In this document: positions 43,641-53,695 of the stretch, piece by piece | Layout: every line of letters starts with the position of its first letter | Numbering within the stretch: the stretch's first letter is position 1 | Origin: Spirochaetota bacterium | GTDB taxonomy: Bacteria > Spirochaetota > Brachyspiria > Brachyspirales > JACRPF01 | Assembly: GCA_016214035.1 (NCBI GenBank) | Contig: JACRPF010000013.1 | Location: 1 to 64,000, forward strand | Direction: 5' to 3' | Length of the DNA: 64,000 nucleotides | Program-made: the position numbers and the translations under genes | The notes under the pieces: generated by a model | What the model saw: only the letters and a program-made list of their open reading frames with translations | The model's database searches: none | Told to the model about the DNA's origin: nothing

Positions 43641-45947
43641 ATGATGAAAATCCGCATGATCGTTCTGGCTGCCGTCATCACGTTCACAGCGGTATCATTG
43701 CTAAGCTCAGCGGAGACATCGCGGCTGTGGAATGATTTCCTTGAAGCACGCGAAAAAGGAACAGAACCCATGCTGCCCGATTTTTCATGTGCCGGATACA
43801 ACTGCGGCGAAACGCCCATCCCCGATGTCGCGGGGCCGGTCTTCGATGTGACGAAATACGGCGCGCTTCCCGATGACGAGATCTCGGACCGCACCGGTAT
43901 TCAGGCGGCAATTCGCGCCGCGGAGAAAGCCGGCGGCGGCATCGTATTCTTTCCCCCCGGCGTTTTCCGCGTGCATGAAGCGGGAGACCCGAATGAGACG
44001 ATAACCGTCCGCAAAGGGCGCATCGTGTTCCGCGGCAGCGGCGCGGGAGCCGGCGGCACGGTGCTGTACATGCATGCGCCGCTCGACCCGAAAAATCCGC
44101 AGCAGATGTGGACCACGCCGCCGTGTTTCTCGGTGACGCCCGCCGGTGTCGACGAGAGCCTGCTTACCGATATCACCGGACCGTCGCTGCGTGAATCGCG
44201 CGGGATAACCGTCGCGTCGTCCGCGGGAATAAAACCGGGCGACCGTATCGTACTGAGCATGCAGAGCACCGCCGCTGTCGATGAGTTCCTTGCGCCCTAC
44301 CGCGCCGAGCCCTCATGGAAGGTGCTTCAGGAAAAAGGCATCATGGTGCAGGAGAAACACGAGGTGGCTTCGGTGAACGGCCGCACCGTGGTCCTTCGTG
44401 AACCGATACATGTGAATATCAATCCCGCATACGGCTGGAAAGTATACCGGTACGGGTGCGTGTCGAATATCGGCATCGAAGACATCTGGTTCCGCGGGAA
44501 CTGGAAGGATAATTTTGTCCACCACCGGAGCGCGCTCGATGACAGCGGGTTCTCGGGTTTCAATCTGGCGCGTGCCGCCGATTCCTGGGTGCGCCGCTGC
44601 CGCTTTACGGATTTCAATCAGCCGGTCTCGGTGAGCGGATGCAAATCGGTATCCGTGATGCAGGTGCTGCTCGACGGTACACCGGGCCACAGCGCCTGCA
44701 CCGTTTCGGGAAGCTACGGCACATGGGTTGGTCTTGTCCGCGACGACGCGTCGCACTGGCATGCCCCCGGTGTGACCGGGCAGAACGCCGGAGCGGTCTT
44801 TTACCGGATCGAATACAACGGCGATGCCTGCATGGAACTGCATGCGGCGCAGCCGTACGATACGCTCTATGACGCGGTGCGCGGCGGCATCGTCTATGCA
44901 CGTGAAGGGGGCGCGGTTGAAAATCTGCCGAATCACCTGCGCCGTCTCGTGCTCTGGAATTTCGAACAGACGGGAAAACCGATAGACAAATTCAGTTACT
45001 GGCGCACCGATAAAGGCTGGGCACGCGAGGTAAAGCCGATCATCGCGGGTTTTCACGGCGTACCGACGACATTCGACGAATCGACACTCGAGGTCAACGA
45101 ATCGTACGGCACACCGGTTGCGCCGGAATCGCTTTGGGAAGCGCAGTTCATCAAACGTATGGGGGCTCTTCCCGCATGGCTCGCCGCCGCCCGCACGGAT
45201 TGGACAACGATGCTTTCATTATGGCAGAACGTGAGACCCGCAGATATCGCGGCAGGCAGACCGGCTTCTGTTGAGGATGCCGCCGGTGAGACTGCGGCTG
45301 CTGCAACGCCTGCTGTCACTGATGGGCTCAGCGCCTCGTGGCCCTGCAACGAAAAAAGCGGAACAGTCATCCTTGATAAAGCCGGCGACAGCCGCGGTGC
45401 GCTGCATGATGCCGATCGTGAACCCGGCAGAACAGGCAATGCGGTTGTATTCGGCGGGAACAACAATTCATATTTGGAGATACCGTCAACACCGGCCATC
45501 AACGCGTCACATGAGTTCACGGCCGTTTTCTGGATGCGCTGTGCGGGACCTACCGGCGGATATCAGAACCTGTTCGGGAAGACGGAAGGAAAATCGCGCA
45601 ATTACTTTTTATACATGGGCAAGGCGAACGGGCAGCTCACGTTCAGCGCAAACTGGGAGGATGCTCCGGGCGACTTCACGGTGGATAATTTCGGTGTTAC
45701 GGTCTGGGACGGGGCATGGCATCATGTCGCCGTACGGTTCGACGGCTCAGCACGGAAGCTCTCGCTTTTTGTGGACGGGGTCATGAAAAAAACGCTTGAT
45801 ACAAAAGGCGCTGTACTCGCGGGCAACCGCGGTCCGCTGCTGTTCGGGCAGGGACTTTCCGGCGCACTTGACGAGATCAAATTCTATCAGCGTACGCTGA
45901 GCGATGACGAGATCGTACGCGACTGGAAGGCAGGAGACGCAAAGTGA
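43641..45947 (+). CDS. Secreted pectate-lyase-fold protein with LamG-like domain
   Basis: A 768-residue secreted protein with a signal peptide to about residue 22, then a pectate-lyase superfamily beta-helix. It starts with '[20 protein letters not shown]' (the usual DxxxYGAxxD...), '[14 protein letters not shown]' and repeats such as '[20 protein letters not shown]'. Residues about 590-768 form a LamG/concanavalin-like domain ([20 protein letters not shown], then '[21 protein letters not shown]'). It may bind or cleave a uronate-containing polysaccharide; the active-site residues are not identifiable by eye. The start at 43641 has GAAGGTG upstream. The stop overlaps the next gene's GTG start. 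Confidence 0.82.
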   Translation: MMKIRMIVLAAVITFTAVSLLSSAETSRLWNDFLEAREKGTEPMLPDFSCAGYNCGETPIPDVAGPVFDVTKYGALPDDEISDRTGIQAAIRAAEKAGGGIVFFPPGVFRVHEAGDPNETITVRKGRIVFRGSGAGAGGTVLYMHAPLDPKNPQQMWTTPPCFSVTPAGVDESLLTDITGPSLRESRGITVASSAGIKPGDRIVLSMQSTAAVDEFLAPYRAEPSWKVLQEKGIMVQEKHEVASVNGRTVVLREPIHVNINPAYGWKVYRYGCVSNIGIEDIWFRGNWKDNFVHHRSALDDSGFSGFNLARAADSWVRRCRFTDFNQPVSVSGCKSVSVMQVLLDGTPGHSACTVSGSYGTWVGLVRDDASHWHAPGVTGQNAGAVFYRIEYNGDACMELHAAQPYDTLYDAVRGGIVYAREGGAVENLPNHLRRLVLWNFEQTGKPIDKFSYWRTDKGWAREVKPIIAGFHGVPTTFDESTLEVNESYGTPVAPESLWEAQFIKRMGALPAWLAAARTDWTTMLSLWQNVRPADIAAGRPASVEDAAGETAAAATPAVTDGLSASWPCNEKSGTVILDKAGDSRGALHDADREPGRTGNAVVFGGNNNSYLEIPSTPAINASHEFTAVFWMRCAGPTGGYQNLFGKTEGKSRNYFLYMGKANGQLTFSANWEDAPGDFTVDNFGVTVWDGAWHHVAVRFDGSARKLSLFVDGVMKKTLDTKGAVLAGNRGPLLFGQGLSGALDEIKFYQRTLSDDEIVRDWKAGDAK

Positions 45948-46855
45948 ATACGCACAACGAACGTACACAGCTCTATCGTCTCATGGGCGATCTGCCGCCC
46001 CGTGACCGGCCTGTCTCAGCTGAGGTGATCTCCGCCGAACAGCACGGCTATGTGCTGGAACATCTCAGGCTCGACCTCAACGGCGAAGACCCGGTCACCG
46101 CTTTGTTCGCAAAACCGCTGAACGTAAAAGGCCATGTGCCGGCGGTGCTCTATAACCATGCCCACGGCGGCAATTTCAAGCTTGGAAAGGATGAACTGCT
46201 CAACGGATGTCCGCCTTATATCACGACGCCGTATATCGACGATATTATTGAACGCGGCTGGGCGGTGCTTGCCATCGACCATTGGGTTTTCGGCGAGCGC
46301 GGCGGCCGGAAACAGGACGATGTGTTCAAGGAAATGCTCTGGAAAGGGCAGGTGCTCTGGGGCATGATGGTCTATGACAGTCTGCGTGCCGTAGATTATC
46401 TTGGTTCGCGTGATGACGTGGATGCATCGCGCATCGCCACCGTCGGTTTATCGATGGGAAGCACCATGGCGTGGTGGACTGCCGCGCTGGACGAACGTAT
46501 CGCCGCGTGCGTTGACATCTGCTGTCTTACCGATTTTCACGCGCTCATCGAGACGGATGGCCTCAGCGGTCACGGCTGTTATTACTACGTGCCGAATCTG
46601 CTGAAGCATTTCACGACAACCGATATCAACGCGCTCATCATACCGCGTCCGCATCTGTCGCTCGCTGGTCTCAAGGATACACTCACGCCGGTATCCGGCC
46701 TTGACCGCATCGACGTGGGACTGACACAAAGTTATACCGAAGCCGGTGTACCTGAACGATGGAAACTCATCCGCGAGGACGTGGGGCATGTGGAAACTCC
46801 TACGATGCGTGCGGCGGTGCTGACATTTTTAGAGAAATACATCGGGCGAGTGTAA
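45944..46855 (+). CDS. Alpha/beta hydrolase, esterase-like
   Basis: A 303-residue alpha/beta hydrolase. The nucleophile elbow is '[12 protein letters not shown]' with Ser, the oxyanion region is 'YNHAHGGN', a candidate acid is in '[10 protein letters not shown]', and the His is near 'EDVGHVETP'. The pattern resembles acetyl-xylan esterase and dienelactone hydrolase-type proteins that de-acylate glycans. The start is GTG at 45944, overlapping the previous stop, with CAGGAG as ribosome-binding site. It is in an operon with the lyase-fold protein. There is no signal peptide, so it would act in the cytoplasm on imported oligosaccharides or small esters. It converges on the FAD oxidoreductase gene. 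Confidence 0.8.
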   Translation: MNTHNERTQLYRLMGDLPPRDRPVSAEVISAEQHGYVLEHLRLDLNGEDPVTALFAKPLNVKGHVPAVLYNHAHGGNFKLGKDELLNGCPPYITTPYIDDIIERGWAVLAIDHWVFGERGGRKQDDVFKEMLWKGQVLWGMMVYDSLRAVDYLGSRDDVDASRIATVGLSMGSTMAWWTAALDERIAACVDICCLTDFHALIETDGLSGHGCYYYVPNLLKHFTTTDINALIIPRPHLSLAGLKDTLTPVSGLDRIDVGLTQSYTEAGVPERWKLIREDVGHVETPTMRAAVLTFLEKYIGRV

Positions 46856-46874
46856 GCTTTTTCTGTATTCCGGT

Positions 46875-48218
46875 TTATGCGGGCGCCGGCACATCCTCAA
46901 GATAAACGCCGTCGCTTTGAAGTTTCCGCTGAAGCTTTGGGATATCGACCTCTCTCATCTCCGAGCGTGCATCGAGCGCAAGCGCCGCAGCAGTGCCGAG
47001 GCCCTGCCCCATCACCATGCAGTGCGTCTGCACACGCACCGATGCGAGACCTTCATGCGTTGCCGATGCGCAACGTCCGGCAACAGCGAGATTGGGTATG
47101 TGTTCATTGAGACACATGCCGAGCGGGATATGATAACTTTCTCCCTCGGGCGGCATGCTGTCTTTTTTCTGATCGGCCCACGTGGTGTGCCCGCTGCCCT
47201 TCGGGTCGTGTATATCCACCATCCAGAATCCATGACCGATTGCATCGGACTGCTTTTGCGCATGCACAACCATGTCGGCGGTGAGCGTCTTAAGCCCGCG
47301 GATACGGCGCGATTCGCGTATGCCGAGCCAGAACCCCGTCTGTTCGATCTCGGCTTTGGCGAAACCGGGATGCTCCTGTTTCCAGAAGCCTGCATACTGC
47401 TTCACCTGTCGACGCGCCTGAACTGATAATCGGGTGAGTTCGGCCTCATCGAGCGGATTTCCCGCCACCGGCGTCATGTTGTAGGAGACGCCATGGCTGC
47501 GGGCATGCGTAAGATATGAACGCGCCGCGAGATCGAGAAACGGCGGCATTTTTCCCTGAGCATGCAATGCCTTCATCTTTTCAAAAACTTTTTCACCGAT
47601 AGATCTGTCGCTGTTTATCAGCCGTTCATCCAATCCGCAGAGGCGGAACATCATCGTCATGCCCTGTACGCGGCCGTCGGATTCGCGGCCGAAATCGAAC
47701 GGCACTCCCGCATTCGCGGCGATGTCGCCGTCGCCGGTTGCGTCGATAACGATCTTCCCGAGAAACGCCTTCCGTCCGGTTTTCGTATCGGCGAGTACAC
47801 CGCGGATACGTCCGTCCTCGATGATTGATTCCATTGCCGCGAGATGACAGACGGTTTTCACCCCGGCGTCATCGAGCAATTCATGCATCGCAATCCGCAT
47901 CGCCGACGGATCGAACTCGTGCGTCTCGCAGCGTGCGGGGTAATCATCGTAACGGCGCACACCGTCGCCGCACCGTTCGATAAGTTCCTGCACGATGCCG
48001 AATATCACCTGTTTCCTGCGGTCGCTTGTATGCCAGATATTGACAAGTGCATTTGTCGCCTGTCCGCCGACACTCGGGAACCGTTCGATGAGCAACACCT
48101 TCGCGTGATGACGCGCTGCACTCACCGCCGCTGCAATACCCGCCGGTCCGCCGCCGACAACGAGTATATCGGCTTCATCCGCAACGGGTATCGCTCTTCG
48201 GGGTTGAATGATCTCCAT
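46875..48218 (-). CDS. FAD-dependent oxidoreductase (FAD_oxidored type)
   Basis: A 447-residue protein with the N-terminal dinucleotide-binding motif 'DILVVGGGPAGIAAAVSAAR' and 'VLLIERFPSVGGQATNALV'. A second marker is 'KIVIDATGDGDIAANAGVPFDFGRES' (in part: DATGDGDIAANAGVPFDFG), as in the FAD_oxidored family common in glycan-degrading planctomycetes, lentisphaerae and related bacteria. The C-terminus has 'NLAVAGRCASATHEGLASVR', which contacts the FAD. Substrates of this family are mostly unknown. It is cytoplasmic, with no signal peptide. I see no clear promoter in the 96 bases before it. It lies between two glycan-related operons. Confidence 0.85.
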   Translation of the reverse strand: MEIIQPRRAIPVADEADILVVGGGPAGIAAAVSAARHHAKVLLIERFPSVGGQATNALVNIWHTSDRRKQVIFGIVQELIERCGDGVRRYDDYPARCETHEFDPSAMRIAMHELLDDAGVKTVCHLAAMESIIEDGRIRGVLADTKTGRKAFLGKIVIDATGDGDIAANAGVPFDFGRESDGRVQGMTMMFRLCGLDERLINSDRSIGEKVFEKMKALHAQGKMPPFLDLAARSYLTHARSHGVSYNMTPVAGNPLDEAELTRLSVQARRQVKQYAGFWKQEHPGFAKAEIEQTGFWLGIRESRRIRGLKTLTADMVVHAQKQSDAIGHGFWMVDIHDPKGSGHTTWADQKKDSMPPEGESYHIPLGMCLNEHIPNLAVAGRCASATHEGLASVRVQTHCMVMGQGLGTAAALALDARSEMREVDIPKLQRKLQSDGVYLEDVPAPA

Positions 48219-48314
48219 GACGTCTCCTGAATCGATACCGTAAATATCGCATCAATCCGGGAGATCATCTATATACGTACATGCTATCCATTCTCGCGAA
48301 TATGCTGCCGCCGA

Positions 48315-49196
48315 TCACTGCTTTTTCGACAGATCCAGCATGAACATATTGCCGCTGCTGCCCGAGATCACCTGCGGCACGGCGCCCGACCATTTCTCGA
48401 TCCACTTGAGCTGTATGACTTCCGTTGAAACAGAATTGCGGAGCAGACGCTGCTTTTCGGCTTCCGCCTGCGCCTGAAGGATGGACGTTTCCTTTTCCTT
48501 CTCCGCCTGCTGTCTGCGGTACTCGGCTGTCTTGACCTTCTGTTCTTCCATCTGCTTCTCTTCAACAACTTTGTTGAACTCCGGCGTGAACGATATGTTG
48601 TTGAGGTTCACGTTCTCGAGCATGATGTTGTAATTCGAAAGACGCGTCTGAAGCATGTCGAATATCTTTTCCTTAAGCTCAATACGCCGGGTGATGATTT
48701 CTTCCACCGCGAACATGGATGAACATGCCTTGATGCACTCCTGAACGGCGGGCGATATTACTTTAATCGCATAATCGTGTCCCACTTTTTGGTAGAGATT
48801 GCCCACCTGCGAATAGTCGAGGTGATAGTTGATCGCCACATCGTAATCGATCTTCTGCAGGTCCTTCGACGCGCCTTCAGCCTTGTGTTCTTCTTTCACG
48901 GTCTTCACGTCGAAACGCACGATATCGGAAAGCGGATTCTTGATATGCAGTCCGTTCTCGGCGTATTTCATGATTTTGCCGAAAAACACTTCTACGGCAA
49001 CCTCACCGGGATTCACCACGTAGAACATGGCGCCGATGAGGATGATCACCGCAATGCCGGATGATACGCCGCCGCAGATCCTGCAGATCAGCGTTTTGAC
49101 GCCCTTCGCATCATCCCATGAGGATTTCATGACAGCGGGAAGTCCGAAACAGACGACCGCACAAAGAACGAATACCACAAGAAAAAACATACTCAT
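48315..49196 (-). CDS. SPFH/band-7 family protein
   Basis: A 293-residue membrane protein. Two hydrophobic segments lie near the N-terminus (residues 2-22 and about 37-58), then an SPFH/band-7 domain (EVFFGKIMKYAENGLHIKNP, ISPAVQECIKACSSMFAVEE, LSNYNIMLENVNLNNISFTP). The C-terminal part is a charged coiled coil (EEKQMEEQKVKTAEYRRQQA, then EKEKETSI). Such proteins organise membrane microdomains or tether proteases. AAGGAG precedes the ATG, and a promoter is at 49229-49257. It has no partner (for example an NfeD) next to it and interrupts the glycan block. Confidence 0.88.
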   Translation of the reverse strand: MSMFFLVVFVLCAVVCFGLPAVMKSSWDDAKGVKTLICRICGGVSSGIAVIILIGAMFYVVNPGEVAVEVFFGKIMKYAENGLHIKNPLSDIVRFDVKTVKEEHKAEGASKDLQKIDYDVAINYHLDYSQVGNLYQKVGHDYAIKVISPAVQECIKACSSMFAVEEIITRRIELKEKIFDMLQTRLSNYNIMLENVNLNNISFTPEFNKVVEEKQMEEQKVKTAEYRRQQAEKEKETSILQAQAEAEKQRLLRNSVSTEVIQLKWIEKWSGAVPQVISGSSGNMFMLDLSKKQ

Positions 49197-49228
49197 TTTC
49201 CTGCTCCTTATTTGTGATCGACAATACT

Positions 49229-49257
49229 AGTATATATTCATATCGCGCCGTCGACAA
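49229..49257 (-). promoter_or_regulatory. Band-7 gene promoter
   Basis: Minus strand: TTGTCG (49257-49252), 17-base spacer, TATACT (49234-49229). Confidence 0.6.
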
Positions 49258-49295
49258 GCGCATTGCCGGCGCGAATCGGGTACGCGCATTATTGT

Positions 49296-49323
49296 TTGCA
49301 ATGATGCCGCACCATGATATCAT
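49296..49323 (+). promoter_or_regulatory. Promoter of the beta-helix gene
   Basis: TTGCAA at 49296-49301, 16-base spacer, TATCAT at 49318-49323; start codon at 49370 with CGGAGG. Confidence 0.5.
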
Positions 49324-49369
49324 GTCGCAACGGTGCGTTATGAAACGTGTCCGCGGCGGAGGCCTTTCA

Positions 49370-51628
49370 ATGAATCGGAAACTTTCAGTATTATTCATTG
49401 CCGTCATCATCGGTGTCGCCGGTATGCTGTCGGCACAGTCAGCGGATAATCTAATCCGTAACGGGGATCTTTCCGAGAAGGGAAACGACGGTGCGCCATC
49501 GGTATGGAACATCGGCAAGGATAATCAGCCGTGGACGTTGGATGCTCCATCGGAAATGAGCGGCGGTAAACCGGCGCTGACGTTTACGGTAAAAGCCGCG
49601 CAGGCCAATTACGGCGCTGTTGAACAGTCGGTGAAAAACCTTAAAAAAAACACCCGCTATACGCTTGAAGCGCACGTGCTCGCGAGCAAAAAGGAAGTTG
49701 CACTCCTCATGATAAAGCTCTTCGACGCATCGGGAAAGGAGCTCAAACGTTATACCGGCGGTTTTAATACCGGTACCGATCCGGAGTTGCTCAGGCTTGT
49801 TTTCAACACCGAAGAAGCCGCCGGTGTCTCGGTGCTCTGCCGCTATCTTCAGAACGCCGACAGCATCGGCGCACGGATATCGTTCTCCGATATAAAACTG
49901 TATGAAAAGAAGATCGCCGCCCCGCGGTTGATGACAATATATGTTTCGCCGTCCGGAAAAAACGGCGCGAATGGGACAAAAGAAACGCCGCTGAAACGCA
50001 TTCAGGAAGCGCTTGATAAGGCCGGACCCGGAACCACGGTGCATCTTGCCTCCGGCGTTTACCGCGAACGAATCCGTTTCAACGAAGGCGGCATCGTGCA
50101 TTTTCCCGTCACACTTGAAGGCGAATCCGGCGCGGTGATTGACGCGTCCGATCCGCTTGATCTCAACTGGGTTTCCGCTGCCGACATCGGCCCGGGAGTG
50201 TATAAAACAAGTCTTACGACACCGGTGATCACCGTTACGGCAGACGGGAAAATCGTCACGATACTCGACGAAAAACGTGTTGACCCGGACTATGTTGCCA
50301 AAGTACTCGCGAAAGGAAAGAATAAAGAAGCGCTCGGCGTGGTGCCCGAGAATGTGTTCACGGCGGACTGGGCATGGCCGGCGATATTCCAGAAGGGAAT
50401 CGGGCCGTCGGGATGGGAAGGCGTAAAAGCGCTTGCGATATATTCCGAGAAACGAAAAGAGCTCATCATCCGTTTCAAGGGAGATCTCGATCCGCGGACG
50501 ATGCGCATGACCGTCGCACGTCGGCTTCCGGCGATTACGATCAGCGGCGCCGACCGCTGCGTGGTGCGAGGCCTCACCATACGCAATGGCTGGCAGGGAG
50601 TGCTCATCGAACGCTCGCTCGGTTCGGTTGTCGAAGACTGCCGCATCGAGATTACCGATCACGGTGTGTATCTGGGACCCGGCGCCGACCGATGCACGAT
50701 ACGCTTTAATGACATCTCGCAGGACCCGTACGCGGGAGCGAGCCCGAAGATGACCGGATGGTGGGACAACTGGCTTGCGCATAAAGTGGGCGGTTTCTAC
50801 GACCGCATCGGCATTGAGATACACGCCACCATCGGCGGTCATGTCATACACGACAACGATATACACGACGACTGGGACGGCATCGAGGATACGGGCAAAG
50901 TCGGCGAGAACAGAGACCTCGACATCCATCACAACCGCATTTTCCGCGTGGCCGACGACGGGCTTGAACCCAACGGCGCCGGCGAGAACTGCCGCTGGCA
51001 CGACAACTGGGTTGAAGAGACCTGCTGCGGATTCCGCATCAAAACGATAAAAGCAGGTCCCCTGTATGCGTACCGCAATATTTTTTTCAACAATGGAGAG
51101 GACTATCGCTGCTTCGTTCCGCAGTATCCGGCAGAGGTATATGTCTATCACAACACATCCACGAGTGCGGTTGCGGTCACCTACAATAAGGTGCAGGGCA
51201 TCGGCACGCCGAAATACTGGTTTCTCAATAATATTTTCTGGTGTGAACGCTGGTGGAGCGGCGGCGATCTGAAACCGAACTGGCACGGAGAGCATAATAT
51301 CATCGTCCGGCGCGGAGCGAATTCCGATTGGGATAAAAAGAAAAGCCTCGCGGCGGAACTCGGCATCGACCAAAAAAGTCTCTGGCTCGAGGGCGATCCG
51401 GGATTTATGGATGCTGAAAAAAAAGATGCGCGGCTTCGTGAGGATAGTCCTGCGCGAGGGCGCGGCGGCGATATGGCGGCACTGACCGGTAAAAAGCTTC
51501 CGGGATTTGAATCCGCCCCGAACGTATCCGACGCGGGCGCGCTGCGGTACGGCGACCCGCTGCCGATATTCCCGCGCAAACGGGGAACGTTCGATGTGCC
51601 GGCTGCGGGATCGTTTCCTGCGGAGTAA
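49370..51628 (+). CDS. Secreted right-handed beta-helix protein with N-terminal carbohydrate-binding-like domain
   Basis: A 752-residue secreted protein with a signal peptide to about residue 25 and a jelly-roll domain (residues about 28-180) resembling carbohydrate-binding modules (NGDLSEKGNDGAPSVWNIG, LFDASGKELKRYTGGFN). Next is a parallel beta-helix with 'IYVSPSGKNGANGTKETPLK' (the DUF1565/right-handed-helix start), 'GLTIRNGWQGVLIE', 'DHGVYLGPGADRCTIRFNDI' and 'HDDWDGIED'. The family includes polysaccharide lyases and surface glycan-binding proteins; a catalytic residue set is not visible. CGGAGG lies six bases before the start. It is followed by an EamA transporter and a deacetylase, a likely glycan-uptake operon. 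Confidence 0.82.
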   Translation: MNRKLSVLFIAVIIGVAGMLSAQSADNLIRNGDLSEKGNDGAPSVWNIGKDNQPWTLDAPSEMSGGKPALTFTVKAAQANYGAVEQSVKNLKKNTRYTLEAHVLASKKEVALLMIKLFDASGKELKRYTGGFNTGTDPELLRLVFNTEEAAGVSVLCRYLQNADSIGARISFSDIKLYEKKIAAPRLMTIYVSPSGKNGANGTKETPLKRIQEALDKAGPGTTVHLASGVYRERIRFNEGGIVHFPVTLEGESGAVIDASDPLDLNWVSAADIGPGVYKTSLTTPVITVTADGKIVTILDEKRVDPDYVAKVLAKGKNKEALGVVPENVFTADWAWPAIFQKGIGPSGWEGVKALAIYSEKRKELIIRFKGDLDPRTMRMTVARRLPAITISGADRCVVRGLTIRNGWQGVLIERSLGSVVEDCRIEITDHGVYLGPGADRCTIRFNDISQDPYAGASPKMTGWWDNWLAHKVGGFYDRIGIEIHATIGGHVIHDNDIHDDWDGIEDTGKVGENRDLDIHHNRIFRVADDGLEPNGAGENCRWHDNWVEETCCGFRIKTIKAGPLYAYRNIFFNNGEDYRCFVPQYPAEVYVYHNTSTSAVAVTYNKVQGIGTPKYWFLNNIFWCERWWSGGDLKPNWHGEHNIIVRRGANSDWDKKKSLAAELGIDQKSLWLEGDPGFMDAEKKDARLREDSPARGRGGDMAALTGKKLPGFESAPNVSDAGALRYGDPLPIFPRKRGTFDVPAAGSFPAE

Positions 51629-51654
51629 GCAGAACCATAGTGAGGATGTAATAC

Positions 51655-52566
51655 GTGGAACCGCGAATTGTACTCAGTTATCTCGCCGTTTATATCATCT
51701 GGGGATCCACGTATTTTTTCATAAAGATCGCCGTCGAGACGATACCGCCGTTCTTCGGCGTCGGACTCAGGTTTTTTGTCGCCGGTGTGATACTGCTTCT
51801 CGTTGCAGTCGCGACCGGGCAGATGAAAGCCCGGCCCACGCTGCGTGAGATACTGTATACCTGTCTGCTCAGTGCGCTATTGCTGATAGGCGGCAACGGA
51901 CTGGTGATGGTGGCCGAACAGTCCGTCGACAGTTATCTCGCGGCGCTCCTTATTTCATCCACGCCGCTCATGGTAACGGTGTTCGACCGCGTACTGCTCG
52001 GCAAAAAAGCGGGGTGGGTACAGATCGCCGGCATCATTATCGGCATCGCGGGCATAGCGCTCCTGTTCTATCATCCGGGTACATGGTCGTTCCGTTTTTC
52101 TGCCGGCGACATACTGCTCCTGTGCGCGGTGGCGTCATGGGCCCTCGGCACCAGTCTCGGGCACAAGTTCCCCGTTCATGAAAACAGTCTTGTGAACAGC
52201 GGCGTGCAGATGCTTTTTGCCGGTATAGCCTGTCTCGCGTTCATCGCGGTGATGCCCGGCAGGGCTGTCGATGTTGCCGCGGGATTTTCCGCACGGTCAC
52301 TCCTGGCGCTCGGGTATCTCATTTTCATCGGCTCGCTCGGTTTCATCGCGTACACGTACCTCATCAAGCATGAACCGGCGGTACGCGTGACGAGTTACGC
52401 GCTCGTCAACCCCGTCATCGCGGTGGCGCTCGGGCTTCTTCTCGGTCATGAAAAGCCGGTGGCATTCCTCCTGCCCGGCTGCGTACTCGCGCTCATCGGT
52501 CTTGCGCTCATGCTCTACGGAAACACCATTGTTGCACGGCTTCGGCGCGGAAAGACGCTATCGTGA
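51655..52566 (+). CDS. EamA-family (DMT) transporter
   Basis: A 303-residue inner-membrane protein with ten predicted helices in two EamA repeats: the first is 'YLAVYIIWGSTYFFIKIAV' (with the family-typical WGST), and the second starts near 'LLCAVASWALGTSLGHKFPV'. The C-terminus has 'TSYALVNPVIAVALGLLLG', also typical. It probably exports or imports a small metabolite. The start is GTG at 51655 with GAGGATG upstream, 26 bases after the beta-helix gene. It ends 13 bases before the deacetylase. Its relation to glycan use is only by position. Confidence 0.85.
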   Translation: MEPRIVLSYLAVYIIWGSTYFFIKIAVETIPPFFGVGLRFFVAGVILLLVAVATGQMKARPTLREILYTCLLSALLLIGGNGLVMVAEQSVDSYLAALLISSTPLMVTVFDRVLLGKKAGWVQIAGIIIGIAGIALLFYHPGTWSFRFSAGDILLLCAVASWALGTSLGHKFPVHENSLVNSGVQMLFAGIACLAFIAVMPGRAVDVAAGFSARSLLALGYLIFIGSLGFIAYTYLIKHEPAVRVTSYALVNPVIAVALGLLLGHEKPVAFLLPGCVLALIGLALMLYGNTIVARLRRGKTLS

Positions 52567-52579
52567 GCGCACCGGAATA

Positions 52580-53653
52580 ATGAACACCATGAAATATACG
52601 CTCGCCGCAATCCTGTCAGCTGTCATCATGAGCGCTGCGGCACAATCGGTGACAGCTGAAGCCTGGCAGAAGCGGCTGCCGTTTCCGGCTGATGCGTCAC
52701 TGCATCCGGTGCATGTGTTCATCGAGCGTACGCTGTATCGCCGTGCACTCTGCGCTGTTGCGCCGGCGAATGCCCTGTTTATCTCAAATGAATATGCCGC
52801 GCTTGATGTGCGGATGAAGGCCGCGGGCATGCCGGATACACCCGGGCTCGCGCGCTGTCAGAAAGCGGCGATACTGCTTGCACAGATTCCCGAGCTTGCC
52901 GATGTGCGGACAGAAATCGTGCGCTATCCTGATTACACATCAGATAAGGACTCATGTCCGCTTGCGACCAATTCGATGACGCGTTTTTATCACCGGTATG
53001 CGGCTGAACGGCTCCGGCTGTTCCGGCTCTGGCCGCGCGTCACCAGCGAGTTGAAAAAAGTCAGACCGGACGAGATAACCGGCGACGGTATGCCTGCGAA
53101 GACAATTCTACTGACATTTGACGACGGCCCGTCAGCGCATACGCCGTCGCTGGCGGATCTGCTTGCATCACGCCGGCTTCCCGCGATGTTTTTCATACTC
53201 GGATGCACTACGTACGGGAACAATGCGATGTTATCCCGGCTGCATTCCAACGGCTTCATGCTTGGAGTGCATGCGTACAGTCATTCGAATCTCACTGATA
53301 TGAAAGCGGAAATGGCAACATCGGAACTGAGTCGCACTGCGGAACGCATCACTGCGGCAACAGGAAAGCCGGCCCGGTATTTTCGCGCACCATACGGACT
53401 GCGAAACGCTGCGGTGCTCTCGACGGGTGACGGATTAAAACTCCGTCACGTGCTCTGGAATATCGATTCGAAAGATTGGGACAAAATGCTGACCGACGAC
53501 GACGTCATCGAGCGGGTACTGCGGCTCTCACTCCTGTATGACGGCGGCATCATGCTCTATCACGACATACACCCGCGGGCGCTGCGTACGCTCCCCCGTG
53601 TCATCGATTATCTCACCGCGGAGGGATATCGTTTTTCCGGTGACTGCCGCTAG
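52580..53653 (+). CDS. Secreted polysaccharide deacetylase (NodB domain)
   Basis: A 357-residue secreted enzyme. A signal peptide lies at about residues 4-24 (LAAILSAVIMSAAAQ), then a 150-residue helical region, then a NodB domain. Its motifs are 'LLTFDDGPSAHTPSL' (catalytic Asp and metal Asp), 'GVHAYSHSNLTDM' (metal His pair), 'RYFRAPYGLRN' and 'IMLYHDIHPRAL' with the second catalytic His. It removes N- or O-acetyl groups from a glycan or from peptidoglycan. ATGs at 52580 and 52589 are both possible; the first is annotated. It is likely in the operon with the beta-helix and EamA genes. Confidence 0.85.
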   Translation: MNTMKYTLAAILSAVIMSAAAQSVTAEAWQKRLPFPADASLHPVHVFIERTLYRRALCAVAPANALFISNEYAALDVRMKAAGMPDTPGLARCQKAAILLAQIPELADVRTEIVRYPDYTSDKDSCPLATNSMTRFYHRYAAERLRLFRLWPRVTSELKKVRPDEITGDGMPAKTILLTFDDGPSAHTPSLADLLASRRLPAMFFILGCTTYGNNAMLSRLHSNGFMLGVHAYSHSNLTDMKAEMATSELSRTAERITAATGKPARYFRAPYGLRNAAVLSTGDGLKLRHVLWNIDSKDWDKMLTDDDVIERVLRLSLLYDGGIMLYHDIHPRALRTLPRVIDYLTAEGYRFSGDCR

Positions 53654-53695
53654 CATTACTCAGCGGCATCCCATGGCGTAGAAAACTATCTATTC

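Noticed and set aside
49451-51373. Long open frame of 640 codons antisense to the beta-helix gene
   Set aside because: It overlaps a protein with signal peptide, recognisable domains and good start signals. The antisense product has no recognisable domain, and long antisense frames are common at this base composition.
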